Assembly (NCBI GenBank): GCA_035606175.1
Contig: DATNFW010000037.1
Location: 1 to 53,972, forward strand
Direction: 5' to 3'
DNA length: 53,972 nt
From: JASHUC01 sp035606175
GTDB lineage: Bacteria; Pseudomonadota; Gammaproteobacteria; Steroidobacterales; Steroidobacteraceae
Shown one piece after another: positions 24,318-33,790 of the stretch. Made by a program: the position numbers and the translations under genes. Below the pieces are notes generated by a model. It saw nothing but the letters and a program-made list of their open reading frames with translations, did no database searches and had not been told where the DNA came from. Position 1 is the stretch's first letter; each line of letters opens with the position of its first letter.

Positions 24318-25844
24318 ATGCAGTGGTTCCGGCCCAAATCCCTGAGCAGCCTCATGCTCCTCGGCCTGGTCGTGGTCGCGGTCCCGCTGCTCATCGCGAT
24401 CGTCAATGCCGCGCTGCAGATGCGCCGCCTCGCGGACACGAGCCGCGAGCTCGTGATCGTGGGCGTCAGCACGGCCCGGGCGACGCAAGACTTGAAGTCC
24501 CAGATCGACTCGCTCGACCGCACGAGCCAGCAGTATCAGGTGCTGCTCAATGACAATCTCCTCGAGCTCTACAAGGAGCAGGACTCCCAGTTCAGCCAGA
24601 CCCGAACCAAACTCGCGCAGAACCTGACCTCCGCGAGCGCTCGGCAGTCCCTCGAGACCCTCGGGCGCCTCGAAGCCTCGATCAGCGGGATGTTCCTCGG
24701 GGACCCGAAGGATGCGGCTAAGCTCACCGACCTCAATCAGCGCTTCATGCGGCTGCGGGGGCTCGCCGACCGCATCGCACAGCAGAGCGAAGCCGATATC
24801 GATAAGCAGGTCGCGGGCATCCAGCGCCGCACGCTCCAGGCGCAACGACGCCTTTTCTGGCAATCGACGCTCCTGCTGCCGCTCACGCTCGTGACGATCC
24901 TGCTCGTCACGATCGCAATCGGGCGGCCCTTGCGCCACATCGATCGCGCGATCAGCGAGCTCGGGGCCGGCAACTACTCACATCCGATCGCCGTGTCCGG
25001 TCCGCTCGACCTCGAGCGCCTCGGGCGTCAGCTCGAGTGGCTGCGCGCCCGCCTCCTCGATCACGCTCAGGAGCGCAATCGCTTCCTGCGACACATGTCG
25101 CATGAACTGAAGACGCCGCTCGCCAATATCCGCGAGGGAACCGAGCTCCTCATGGACGGGGCGGTCGGCGAGCTCGACAGCAATCAGCGGGAAGTCGCCG
25201 GCATCCTCAGGGAGAACAGCATCAAGCTGCAGCGCATGATCGAGAATCTGCTGTCCTTCAGCGCCTGGCAGACCTCGAGCGTCGGTCTGGAGACGACCGA
25301 GTTCCGGCTGCGCCCGCTCGTCAAACAGGTGCTCGAGAACCAGCAGCTGACGCTCCTGTCCCAGCGCGTGCGTCTCGACGTGAAGGTAGAGGACGTGACG
25401 CTCGTCGCCGATCGCGGGAAGCTGCGCCTGATCCTCGACAACCTGCTCTCGAACGCGGTGAAGTACTCCCCGAAGGGCGGCACGATCCATCTCGGCGCCC
25501 GCACCGCCGGGAGCGACCTCGTGCTCGATGTGGCCGACAGCGGGCCCGGCGTTCCGCGCGAGGATCGCGCGCACATTTTCGATGCGTTCTACACGGGCAA
25601 GGCCTCGCGCAGCACGAGCGTCAAGGGCACCGGCATCGGCCTCTCCGTCGTGCTCGAGTTCGTCTCGGCGCACGGCGGCACGGTGCAGATCATCGATGGG
25701 GAATATCCGGGCGCGCATTTCCGTATCGTCATGCCGCTCGCCACGCCGAGCTCCCACGAGCCGGCAGAGAAGGCAGGCGTGAGAGCCGCCGCATCACAAG
25801 GTCGAAACCCCGAGGGTTCGAGAGACCGGGCGCATGCGGCATAA
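24318..25844 (+). CDS. glrK: Sensor histidine kinase GlrK (QseE)
   Basis: A 508-residue inner-membrane kinase with transmembrane helices at about 10-34 and 180-202 flanking a helical periplasmic domain, then HAMP. The HisKA box FLRHMSHELKTPLANI has His262; the ATP-binding domain has LDNLLSNAVKYS, DSGPGVP and KGTGIGLSVV. The RFLRHMSHELKTPLA context and the next two genes (qseG, glrR) identify it as GlrK/QseE, which responds to envelope or adrenergic-type signals and phosphorylates GlrR. It overlaps qseG by 11 bp. A TACAAT lies at 24304-24309 just before the ATG, but no -35 box matches at the right distance. Confidence 0.93.
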   Translation: MQWFRPKSLSSLMLLGLVVVAVPLLIAIVNAALQMRRLADTSRELVIVGVSTARATQDLKSQIDSLDRTSQQYQVLLNDNLLELYKEQDSQFSQTRTKLAQNLTSASARQSLETLGRLEASISGMFLGDPKDAAKLTDLNQRFMRLRGLADRIAQQSEADIDKQVAGIQRRTLQAQRRLFWQSTLLLPLTLVTILLVTIAIGRPLRHIDRAISELGAGNYSHPIAVSGPLDLERLGRQLEWLRARLLDHAQERNRFLRHMSHELKTPLANIREGTELLMDGAVGELDSNQREVAGILRENSIKLQRMIENLLSFSAWQTSSVGLETTEFRLRPLVKQVLENQQLTLLSQRVRLDVKVEDVTLVADRGKLRLILDNLLSNAVKYSPKGGTIHLGARTAGSDLVLDVADSGPGVPREDRAHIFDAFYTGKASRSTSVKGTGIGLSVVLEFVSAHGGTVQIIDGEYPGAHFRIVMPLATPSSHEPAEKAGVRAAASQGRNPEGSRDRAHAA

Positions 25845-26477
25845 GCGGTGGGGGGGGTCGTTCGCGGCGCTCGCGGGCGCTGCGATGCTGGCCGGCTGCA
25901 TGAGCGGGCTCGGAGGCGCGAATATTCGCAAAACGGAGACGCTGCCGCCCGTGGACCGTGCTGCTGCATCCGCGGCATCATTGGCCCGGCAGCTCGGAGT
26001 GCTCCAGCGGCTGATTCAGGGTGCGCCGGCCGAGCAGGCCGAGATCCTGGCGGCCTCGAAACATGCCTACGACACGGCCCCGACTCCGAGCAACGAGCTC
26101 GCGTATGCCCTGGTGCTCGCAACCCCCGGCCATCCGGGCTTCGATGCGCCGCATGCCGAGCAGCTGCTGCGCGAGGCGCTCGCAACGCCCGAGACGCTGC
26201 TGCCGTCGGAGCGTGCGATCGCAGTGGTCACGATGCGAACGACGGAGCGTCAGCTCGCCCTGACGGCGGAGAATCAGCGCCTGCAGATGCAGGCCGAGCG
26301 CAGCGCCGGCGACGGTGAGCGCAGCGCCGCGGCGCTCGACCGCAAGCTCCAGGGCGAGCAGGAAGAGAATGCGAAGCTGCGCAAAGAGCTCGAGGAGGCG
26401 CAAACGAAGCTCGATGCGATCGCGAACATCGAGCGCTCGCTCAATGCCCGCAAGGGCAGGACGGAGGGATCGCCAAA

Positions 26478-26481
<4 letters not shown>
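25834..26481 (+). CDS. qseG: QseG-like outer-membrane lipoprotein of the glrK-glrR operon
   Basis: A 215-residue lipoprotein with lipobox LAGC (Cys22) after a short signal peptide. The mature region is helical: a TPR-like segment (ASKHAYDTAPTPSNELAYAL, HAEQLLREALATPETLLP) and a C-terminal coiled coil (QEENAKLRKELEEAQTKLD). Its place between glrK and glrR, overlapping both, matches QseG (YfhG), which in enterobacteria stimulates the kinase from the outer membrane. The family is poorly conserved in sequence, so the assignment rests mainly on synteny and lipoprotein type. Confidence 0.85.
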
Positions 26482-27824
<1,343 letters not shown>

Positions 27825-27840
27825 GGCGACTGTGCCAAGA

Positions 27841-27868
27841 CGTTGCGCAGGTGCAACGGGGTGCAACG
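27841..27868. promoter_or_regulatory. Inverted and direct repeat upstream of a sigma-54 promoter; possible activator site
   Basis: CGTTGC, six bases, GCAACG forms an 18-bp inverted repeat at 27841-27858. GGTGCAACG occurs at 27850 and again ten bases later at 27860. The region lies 16 bp after the glrR stop and 41-68 bp before the -24 box at 27909. Either a binding site for an enhancer-binding protein or the end of the glrR transcript is possible; there is no U-tract. Confidence 0.4.
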
Positions 27869-27908
27869 CGCCATCATCGATGCGATCGAGGTGCAGAGCA
27901 CGCTGCGA

Positions 27909-27922
27909 GGCACGCTCCTTGC
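27909..27922 (+). promoter_or_regulatory. Sigma-54 (-24/-12) promoter at the start of the polysaccharide locus
   Basis: GGCAC N5 TTGC matches the conserved core exactly (GGCACGCTCCTTGC), with the required 12-bp GG-to-GC spacing. Transcription would start near 27934. That is at the first proposed ATG (27935) of the methyltransferase, so either a leaderless message or the in-frame ATG at 27965 would follow. Confidence 0.65.
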
Positions 27923-27934
27923 GGTGTCGCCGCA

Positions 27935-28669
27935 ATGGCAACTGCGCTGCTCACGTACGAGGGGATGAATGCGGCTCTGAAGTCGCAGCTCGAAACGCTG
28001 CCACCGCCGCTGCGCATCCTCGAGGCGGGGTGCGGTCGCCACTGGGGCCTCGATCTCTCGATCCCCTACAGCCTCACCGGCATCGATCTCGACCGCGACG
28101 CGCTCGCTGCGCGGACGGATCTCGATCAAGCGATCGTCGGGGATCTCACGAAAGCGGAATTTCCACCCGGCTCGTTCGACGTGATCTACTGCGCGTTCGT
28201 GCTCGAGCACGTCAAGGGCGCCGAGCAGGTGCTCGAGCGATTCCTTCGTTGGCTCGCACCGGGTGGCCTGCTCGTCATCAAAGTGCCCGATCGCGATTCG
28301 GCCTATGGCTTCCTTGCGCGGGTCACACCGTTCTGGGTGCACGTCCTCACGTACCGGTGGCTCCTCGGCTATCCGGAGGCGGCAACGCCCGGACACGGTC
28401 CCTATCCGACCGAGTACGACGCGGTGATCTCCGAGCGCGGCCTCGCGCGCTTCTGCGCGGCACACGGGCTCGGTGAGCCGCAGGTCGGCCGACTCTGCAG
28501 CTACGCCGGGCGCCGCCTCGTCACGGCGGGCGCCTTCCTCATCCACGCACTCTCGGCCGGGCGCCTCGCCTGGCGACACAACAATCTGTTGCTCGTCGCA
28601 CGAGCGAGGCGCGTCGACAAAAGCGGCGCGAGCCTGACCGCCGCTGCCCCGAGTGGGGTTACGGCATAG
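27935..28669 (+). CDS. Class I SAM-dependent methyltransferase (Methyltransf_11 type)
   Basis: A 244-residue enzyme with SAM loop RILEAGCGRHWG, acidic IDLDRDAL after strand 2, and the YCAFVLEHVKGAEQVLERFLRWLAPGGLLVIKVPD region that includes motif IV and the post-IV strand. Such proteins are frequent in polysaccharide clusters, where they methylate sugars or lipid-linked intermediates; the substrate is unknown. Start choice is uncertain: the ATG at 27935 lacks a ribosome-binding site, while the ATG at 27965 fits the predicted sigma-54 transcript but has GAGGGG directly adjacent. It begins the rightward block after glrR. Confidence 0.82.
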   Translation: MATALLTYEGMNAALKSQLETLPPPLRILEAGCGRHWGLDLSIPYSLTGIDLDRDALAARTDLDQAIVGDLTKAEFPPGSFDVIYCAFVLEHVKGAEQVLERFLRWLAPGGLLVIKVPDRDSAYGFLARVTPFWVHVLTYRWLLGYPEAATPGHGPYPTEYDAVISERGLARFCAAHGLGEPQVGRLCSYAGRRLVTAGAFLIHALSAGRLAWRHNNLLLVARARRVDKSGASLTAAAPSGVTA

Positions 28670-28676
28670 GGCTTGC
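28663..28676 (+). promoter_or_regulatory. Possible sigma-54 (-24/-12) promoter for the GlpD-like gene
   Basis: GGCAT N5 TTGC, one mismatch from the core and correct spacing, overlaps the last codons of the methyltransferase gene. A transcript would begin near 28688, 27 bases before the GlpD-like ATG. Confidence 0.35.
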
Positions 28677-28714
28677 ATCGAGCATTCGAGCCCAACGCCC
28701 GCACCAGGCCGTCG

Positions 28715-30628
28715 ATGCACCGAAATCCAGCTACGCTCGCCGAGAGGGAGTTCGACGTGCTCGTGGTCGGCGGCGGAGCCGCCGGAGCCGCGGCAGCACG
28801 CGAGGCGAGCCTGCGCGGCTGCTCGACGGCGCTCATCGAGCGCGAGGATTTCGGCGCGGGAAGCTCCGCTCAGTGCTTCAAGGTCGTCCATGGCGGTATC
28901 CGCTACCTGCAGCATGCGGACCTCGGGCGCCTGCGAGCCTCCTGCCGCGAGCGATCGATCTTCCTGCGCATCGCTCCGCACCTGGTCGCACCCATGCCGT
29001 TCGCCATCCCGACCTACGGCCACGGCCGCAGCGGCCGATGGCTCCTGCGCTCCGGCATGCTCGCCTACGACGCCTGCACGGCCGACCGCAACCGCAGGCT
29101 ACCCGACCCGGCGCGCCGCATCTCACGGACGCGGTTCCTCTCGCGCGCGGAGGCGCTCGGCTGCTTCCCCACGCTCGAACCGCGCGGCCTCACCGGCGCC
29201 GCCGTGTTCGAGGATGGTCAGATGTACAACCCGCCGCGGCTGGTGCTGGCATTTATTGCAGCCGCGGTTGAGCTTGGGGCAACCGTGGCCAACCACATGG
29301 AGGCGGAGCACCTCCTGATCGATCGCGGGCGTGTCGTCGGCGTGCGTGCGCACGACCGGCTCTCCGGCGAGCGCTTCGATATCCGTGCGCGAGTGACGAT
29401 CAATGCGAGCGGTCCGTGGGCGGAGGGACTGCTCGGCGCGGGCGCCGCGCAGGCATCCCACCCGAGCGCAGGCGCAGCATCCGGCGCGATCGCCGCCGCA
29501 TCCGGCCCGAACGTTCCCCCCGGCGCCGTTGTGCCGCTCGATGCCGCAACCTATTCGCGCGATGCCTGCTTCATCGTCGCCCGCGAGCCCCAGGCGATGG
29601 CGCTCGCCGTGCAGGGCGCGAGCCGCGACCAGGACGCGCTGCTTGCGCGCGAGGCGCGCCATCTGTTCCTCGTCCCCTGGCGCGGACACACGCTGGTCGG
29701 GGTCTGGCATACCGTCGTGCCGCGCGATCCGGATGCGGTACGCCTCTCGAAATCCGAGCTCGCACGTTTCCTCGAGGAGATCAACGCCGCTCACCCGGCG
29801 CTGGATCTGCACATGTCCGAGGTGCGCGCCGTCGGCTACGGGCTCGTGCCGTTCGGTGATGCCGCGCGCCAGCGCGCGGGCGCACTGAGCTTCGGCAAGG
29901 AGTCGCGCATCGTCGATCACCGCCGGCGCGGCCTTCCGGGTCTCGTGAGCGCAATCAGCGTGCGCTATACGGTCGCGCGGCGCGACGCAGTCGCCGCCGT
30001 CGATCTCGCATGCGCGCAGCTCGGCCCCGCACGACTCGCCGCCGATCCGCGCTCGGCGCTCCACGCGGGCTGGAGTCGACTCGACGGCGCAGCGAGCGCC
30101 GCCGCTCGCGCCTCGGCGGTGCGCCCCCTTCCGGGGGGCGAGATCGAGGATTTCAGGCGCTTCGAGCAGGCGTTCGGGCAGGAGTTTCGCGGTTCGTTCC
30201 CGGAGCCCGTGCTCGCGGCGCTCGCGCGCAATTACGGCACACACGCCACGCGCGTGCTCGAGCTCGCAACGGCCGAACCCACGCTGCGCCAGTGCCTGCC
30301 GGGCACTCAGGTGCTCGCCGCGGAGGTCGTGTACGCGGCGCGCGAGGAGATGGCGCCTTGCCTTGCGGACGTCGTGTTTCGCCGGACAGAGCTTGGGACG
30401 GCGGGACATCCGGGAGAGGCGGCACTCGCCGCAACCGAAGCGCTCATGCGCCGGGAGCTCGGCTGGAGCGCGCGCCGCGCGGCCGAGGAGCGCGAGGCGA
30501 CAGCGAGCCACTTCGCTCGCTACCTGGCTGAAACCCCGGCAGCCGCTGCTTCCGCCACCGCCCCGGGCGCGCCGGTCCCCGCCCGCGCCGCCACCACTGC
30601 GGCCGCCGCCGCGCTGCGCACGGCTTGA
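28715..30628 (+). CDS. FAD-dependent GlpD-like dehydrogenase (glycerol-3-phosphate dehydrogenase/oxidase family)
   Basis: A 637-residue flavoprotein. The FAD loop VVGGGAAGAAAAREASLRG (17-35) is followed by EREDFGAGSSAQCFKVVHGGIRYLQ, which parallels the GlpD motif around its HGG-LRYL segment. ASGPWAE closes the FAD domain, and a DAO_C-like domain fills about residues 490-590. GlpD oxidises glycerol-3-phosphate to dihydroxyacetone phosphate at the membrane and reduces quinone. An Ala/Gly-rich insertion (about 245-270) and an Ala-rich tail are unusual. Its presence inside a polysaccharide locus suggests a special substrate or a glycerol-phosphate link, which I cannot decide. It is followed after three bp by the epimerase. 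Confidence 0.85.
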   Translation: MHRNPATLAEREFDVLVVGGGAAGAAAAREASLRGCSTALIEREDFGAGSSAQCFKVVHGGIRYLQHADLGRLRASCRERSIFLRIAPHLVAPMPFAIPTYGHGRSGRWLLRSGMLAYDACTADRNRRLPDPARRISRTRFLSRAEALGCFPTLEPRGLTGAAVFEDGQMYNPPRLVLAFIAAAVELGATVANHMEAEHLLIDRGRVVGVRAHDRLSGERFDIRARVTINASGPWAEGLLGAGAAQASHPSAGAASGAIAAASGPNVPPGAVVPLDAATYSRDACFIVAREPQAMALAVQGASRDQDALLAREARHLFLVPWRGHTLVGVWHTVVPRDPDAVRLSKSELARFLEEINAAHPALDLHMSEVRAVGYGLVPFGDAARQRAGALSFGKESRIVDHRRRGLPGLVSAISVRYTVARRDAVAAVDLACAQLGPARLAADPRSALHAGWSRLDGAASAAARASAVRPLPGGEIEDFRRFEQAFGQEFRGSFPEPVLAALARNYGTHATRVLELATAEPTLRQCLPGTQVLAAEVVYAAREEMAPCLADVVFRRTELGTAGHPGEAALAATEALMRRELGWSARRAAEEREATASHFARYLAETPAAAASATAPGAPVPARAATTAAAAALRTA

Positions 30629-30631
30629 ACC

Positions 30632-31687
30632 ATGGCAACCGATCTGCCTCGCATTTATCTCACCGGCGGCTCGGGCTTTATCGGCTGCCAACTCGCGCGC
30701 TACGCCGTGGAGCGTGGCTATCCCGTCACCGTGACGAGCGCCGTCAACAACGACACCGAGCGCCGCCGCATCCAATCGCTCGAGCGCTCGGGCCTTCGCG
30801 TCACGGTCGTCTCTCTCGATGATGAGGCAGCGCTCGCGCGTTCCCTGGCGGGACATGACGTGGTGATTCATCTCGCAGCGGCGCAGCATGAAGCGCAGGC
30901 GCCCGAGAGCCACTTCCGGCGCGTCAACGTGGAAGGCACGCGACGGCTGCTGGAAACCTCGATCGCAGCCGGTGTACGGCGCTTCGTGCACGGAAGCACG
31001 ATCGGCGTCTATGGCGCGGCGCGCGACGGCGTGCTCGATGAGACGAGCCCGCTCGCCCCCGACAATTCCTACGGCCGCACCAAGGCCGAAGCGGAGCTCG
31101 TCGTGCGCAGCTGCGCTCCTCGGATCGAGACCTCGATCGTGCGCATCTCCGAGACCTATGGGCCGGCGGACATGCGCCTGCTCAAACTGTTCCGCGCGAT
31201 CGAGCGCGGCCGTTATTTGACACTCGGACGCGGCACGAACGAGCACCAGCTGATCTACGTCGACGATCTCGCCGAGGGGCTTCTCGCGGCAGCGACCTCA
31301 CCGCGCGCGGTCGGCGAGACGTTCGTGATCGCAGGCGATGAGCGGCTGACGACCGACGCCATGGCCCAGGCGATCGCAGCCTCTCTCGGGCAAACGCGCT
31401 CACCCCCTCACGTCCCGCTCTGGCCCTTCGCCGCCGGTGCGGTGCTCTGCGAGGCGCTCTGCAAACCGCTCGGTGTGAAGCCGCCGCTCAACCGGCGCCG
31501 CCTCGATTTCTTCCGCAAATCGTTTCGTTTCTCGACCGCGAAAGCTCGCGAACGGCTCGACTTCGAGCCGCACGTGCCGTTCGCCGAGGGCGCGCGGCGG
31601 ACAGCGGACTGGTACCGGGCGAATGCGATGCTTCAGGCGGCGCCGCCCGTCATGGCTTCGACGCCACCGCGGCAATCTTCTTGCTGA
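30632..31687 (+). CDS. NAD(P)-dependent NDP-sugar epimerase/dehydratase (extended SDR)
   Basis: A 351-residue extended SDR with nucleotide loop TGGSGFIG (11-18), HLAAAQ after strand 4, a GSTIGVYG serine and YGRTK (Tyr147, Lys151). The region YVDDLAEGLLAAATSPRAVGETFVIAGDE is typical of sugar-nucleotide epimerases and reductases. It probably makes or modifies an activated sugar for the polymer; the exact conversion is unknown. The ATG is three bp after the GlpD-like stop, so the genes are cotranscribed. The last 38 bp overlap the convergent methyltransferase gene. Confidence 0.88.
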   Translation: MATDLPRIYLTGGSGFIGCQLARYAVERGYPVTVTSAVNNDTERRRIQSLERSGLRVTVVSLDDEAALARSLAGHDVVIHLAAAQHEAQAPESHFRRVNVEGTRRLLETSIAAGVRRFVHGSTIGVYGAARDGVLDETSPLAPDNSYGRTKAEAELVVRSCAPRIETSIVRISETYGPADMRLLKLFRAIERGRYLTLGRGTNEHQLIYVDDLAEGLLAAATSPRAVGETFVIAGDERLTTDAMAQAIAASLGQTRSPPHVPLWPFAAGAVLCEALCKPLGVKPPLNRRRLDFFRKSFRFSTAKARERLDFEPHVPFAEGARRTADWYRANAMLQAAPPVMASTPPRQSSC

Positions 31688-32510
31688 GCACCCGTACCTT
31701 CTTGCCGTAGAGGCGATAGATCACGCGGAACGTGCCCTCGAGCAGCGCCGTCGCAAGCAGGCCGACGTAGTTGAAGGGGTTCTTCCAGAACACGTAGAGC
31801 TTCAGCGGAAACACGCGGACCCCCGCAAACCCGCCGAGCTTCAAGAGCTGCTCCAGGCTGTATTCGGTGACGTTATAGAAATGATCGATGTTGTGCGACA
31901 GGTTCTCCGAGCCGACGAGCGGATTCGCCCCGTTCATGGCGTATACGACGACGCGCCCGCCGGGGCGCAGCGCATCGCGGCAAGCACGGAGGAATTCGAT
32001 CGTCTCATCGAGCGTCAGATGATTGAGCTCCTGCTCGGGAATGATCACGTCGTAAGTGCCCGGCCGCGCGCGCAGGAAGCCGAACGCGCGAGCCGCCTCG
32101 CAGGGCAGTTGGTGGCGGAGGGCGATTTCGACTTTGGCCGGGTCGGAGTCGATGCCGAGGACGCGGCGGTAGCCGCGCTCGCGCAGCATGTTGACGAGAT
32201 AGCCCGGCCCGCAGCTCACGACGAGGATGTTTGCATCGCGATCCTCGGGCAAATGCGGCAGGTAGTTCGCCCGATAGTAAGCCGTGAAGGAGCGGAACCC
32301 CTTCTCGGCATCCTGCGGCGCTTGCCAGTAAGAGTCGAAGGGCTCGAGACGCGCCGCGAGCTCGGGCTCGGCCGCCGCACTTGCGGCCAGCACGCCCGTG
32401 GCCGCTGCGCTCGTTCCGGGCCCGCTCGCTCCCGGCCCGCTCGCTCCCAGCCCGCTCGTTGCCGCCACGCGGCTCGCCGACCGCGCCTTCGCCTGCGTTT
32501 CCGTTCTCAT
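31650..32510 (-). CDS. Class I SAM-dependent methyltransferase with repetitive N-terminus
   Basis: A 286-residue methyltransferase. The SAM motif is ILVVSCGPGYLVNMLRERGY, with acidic GIDSDPAK after strand 2 and the TYDVIIPEQELNHL segment as motif IV. Residues 12-45 are low complexity (ASGPGASGPGTSA), encoded by a 15-bp repeat. The ATG at 32510 has AGGAGA eight bases upstream; an earlier frame start at 32537 would overlap the divergent GT4. Its 3' end overlaps the epimerase end by 38 bp on the opposite strand. It is the only leftward gene in this part of the locus. Likely target is a sugar or lipid carrier intermediate. Confidence 0.85.
   Translation of the reverse strand: MRTETQAKARSASRVAATSGLGASGPGASGPGTSAAATGVLAASAAAEPELAARLEPFDSYWQAPQDAEKGFRSFTAYYRANYLPHLPEDRDANILVVSCGPGYLVNMLRERGYRRVLGIDSDPAKVEIALRHQLPCEAARAFGFLRARPGTYDVIIPEQELNHLTLDETIEFLRACRDALRPGGRVVVYAMNGANPLVGSENLSHNIDHFYNVTEYSLEQLLKLGGFAGVRVFPLKLYVFWKNPFNYVGLLATALLEGTFRVIYRLYGKKVRVLSKKIAAVASKP
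32410..32454. repeat. 15-bp tandem repeat, three copies, in the methyltransferase N-terminus
   Basis: Units of the form CTCGCTCCCGGCCCG start at 32410, 32425 and 32440 with two or three changes. On the minus strand each encodes a five-residue Ser-Gly-Pro-Gly-Ala-type repeat, so copy changes preserve the reading frame. Confidence 0.85.
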
Positions 32511-32529
32511 CGCCCGATCTCCTCTACCC

Positions 32530-33786
32530 ATGCGCATTCTGTTCTGTAACTACGAATACCCGCCGCTCGGAGGCGGAGGCGGCGTCGTCATGGCGGCCAT
32601 CGCACGCGAGCTTGCCCGCCGCCACGAGGTGACCGTCCTCAGCTCGCAAGCCTGCGGACTGCCCAGTGAATCCCTCGAGGCCGGCGTGCGCGTGGTGCGG
32701 GTGCCCGTGCTCTTTCGCTCCCAGCTCGCCGTGGCGAACTTCCCCTCCATGGCCGCCTACTTACCGACCGGCGCATGGCGGGGCCTGCAACTTGCGCGCC
32801 AGAAGCCGTTCGATCTGATCAATACGCATTTCGTGGTCCCGACCGGCCCCCTCGGCCACTTCCTCGCGCGCCGGCTCGCCGTGCCGAACGTGCTCTCCGT
32901 TCACGGCGGTGACCTGTACGATCCGTCCAAATCGAGCTCCCCCCATCGGCACGCGCTCCTGCGCCGCGCCGTCGCCTATCTGCTGCGCCGCGCCGACGCG
33001 GTGGTCGCCCAATCCCGCGATACGGCAGCCAACGTGGAACGAATCTATGGCGTGCGCCGAACGATCGAACGCGTGCCGCTCGGCATCGAGCGACCGCCCG
33101 CACTTGCGGAGGCAAGCGCCCTGACATCCGCTCAGCGACGAGCAGCATTCGGTATACCGGAGAAGGCCGTCGTCCTCGTGACCATCGGCCGCGTCGTCGC
33201 CCGCAAGGCAAGCGAGCAGCTGCCGCGAATGCTCGCCGCCGTCGGCCGCTCCGATCTCTACCTGCTCGTGGTCGGCGATGGACCACGGCTCCCCGCCGTA
33301 CGCTCGATCGCCGCCGAGCTCGGAGTCGCGGACCGCATCCGCTTCCTCGGACAAGTGACCCAGGCCGAGAAGCTGAGCGCGCTCGCCGCTTCGGACCTTT
33401 TCGTCTCGACGAGCCAGCACGAGGGCTTCGGCCTCGTGTTCCTCGAGGCGATGGCGTTCGGCCTACCCGTCGTTTGCTACGACCGCGGAGGGCAGACCGA
33501 TTTCCTCTCGACACCCGCAACCGGCTGCGTCGTGCGGCTGAACGATCTCGCGGCATTCACCGCCGCCGTCCGCGAGCTCGCAGCCTCGCCGGAGCGGCGC
33601 GCGGCAATCGGCCGCCAGAATCTCGCGGCGGTCGAGGAATTCTTCGTCGATCGCTGCGCCGAGCGTTACGAAGCGATCTTCGAGCGCGTGCTGCGCGAGC
33701 GGACCGAGCGACGCACGCGCGCCCCGACGTCCGAGGCGCCTGCCCTGTCCCGCGCCACGAGCAGCAAAGCCGACCCGGAGATCTGA
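32530..33786 (+). CDS. Glycosyltransferase family 4 (GT-B)
   Basis: A 418-residue GT4 enzyme opening with MRILFCNYEYPPLGGGGGVV, the usual Gly-rich first loop. The C-terminal domain has TIGRVVARKASEQL and the E-x7-E motif EGFGLVFLEAMAFGLPVV. It likely adds a sugar to the polyprenyl-linked repeat unit on the cytoplasmic face. The start ATG is only 19 bp from the divergent methyltransferase start, and its upstream bases show no good ribosome-binding site. An open extension to 32398 reads through the 15-bp repeat and is rejected. It is followed after four bp by asnB, so the two are cotranscribed. Confidence 0.9.
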   Translation: MRILFCNYEYPPLGGGGGVVMAAIARELARRHEVTVLSSQACGLPSESLEAGVRVVRVPVLFRSQLAVANFPSMAAYLPTGAWRGLQLARQKPFDLINTHFVVPTGPLGHFLARRLAVPNVLSVHGGDLYDPSKSSSPHRHALLRRAVAYLLRRADAVVAQSRDTAANVERIYGVRRTIERVPLGIERPPALAEASALTSAQRRAAFGIPEKAVVLVTIGRVVARKASEQLPRMLAAVGRSDLYLLVVGDGPRLPAVRSIAAELGVADRIRFLGQVTQAEKLSALAASDLFVSTSQHEGFGLVFLEAMAFGLPVVCYDRGGQTDFLSTPATGCVVRLNDLAAFTAAVRELAASPERRAAIGRQNLAAVEEFFVDRCAERYEAIFERVLRERTERRTRAPTSEAPALSRATSSKADPEI

Positions 33787-33790
33787 TTTC

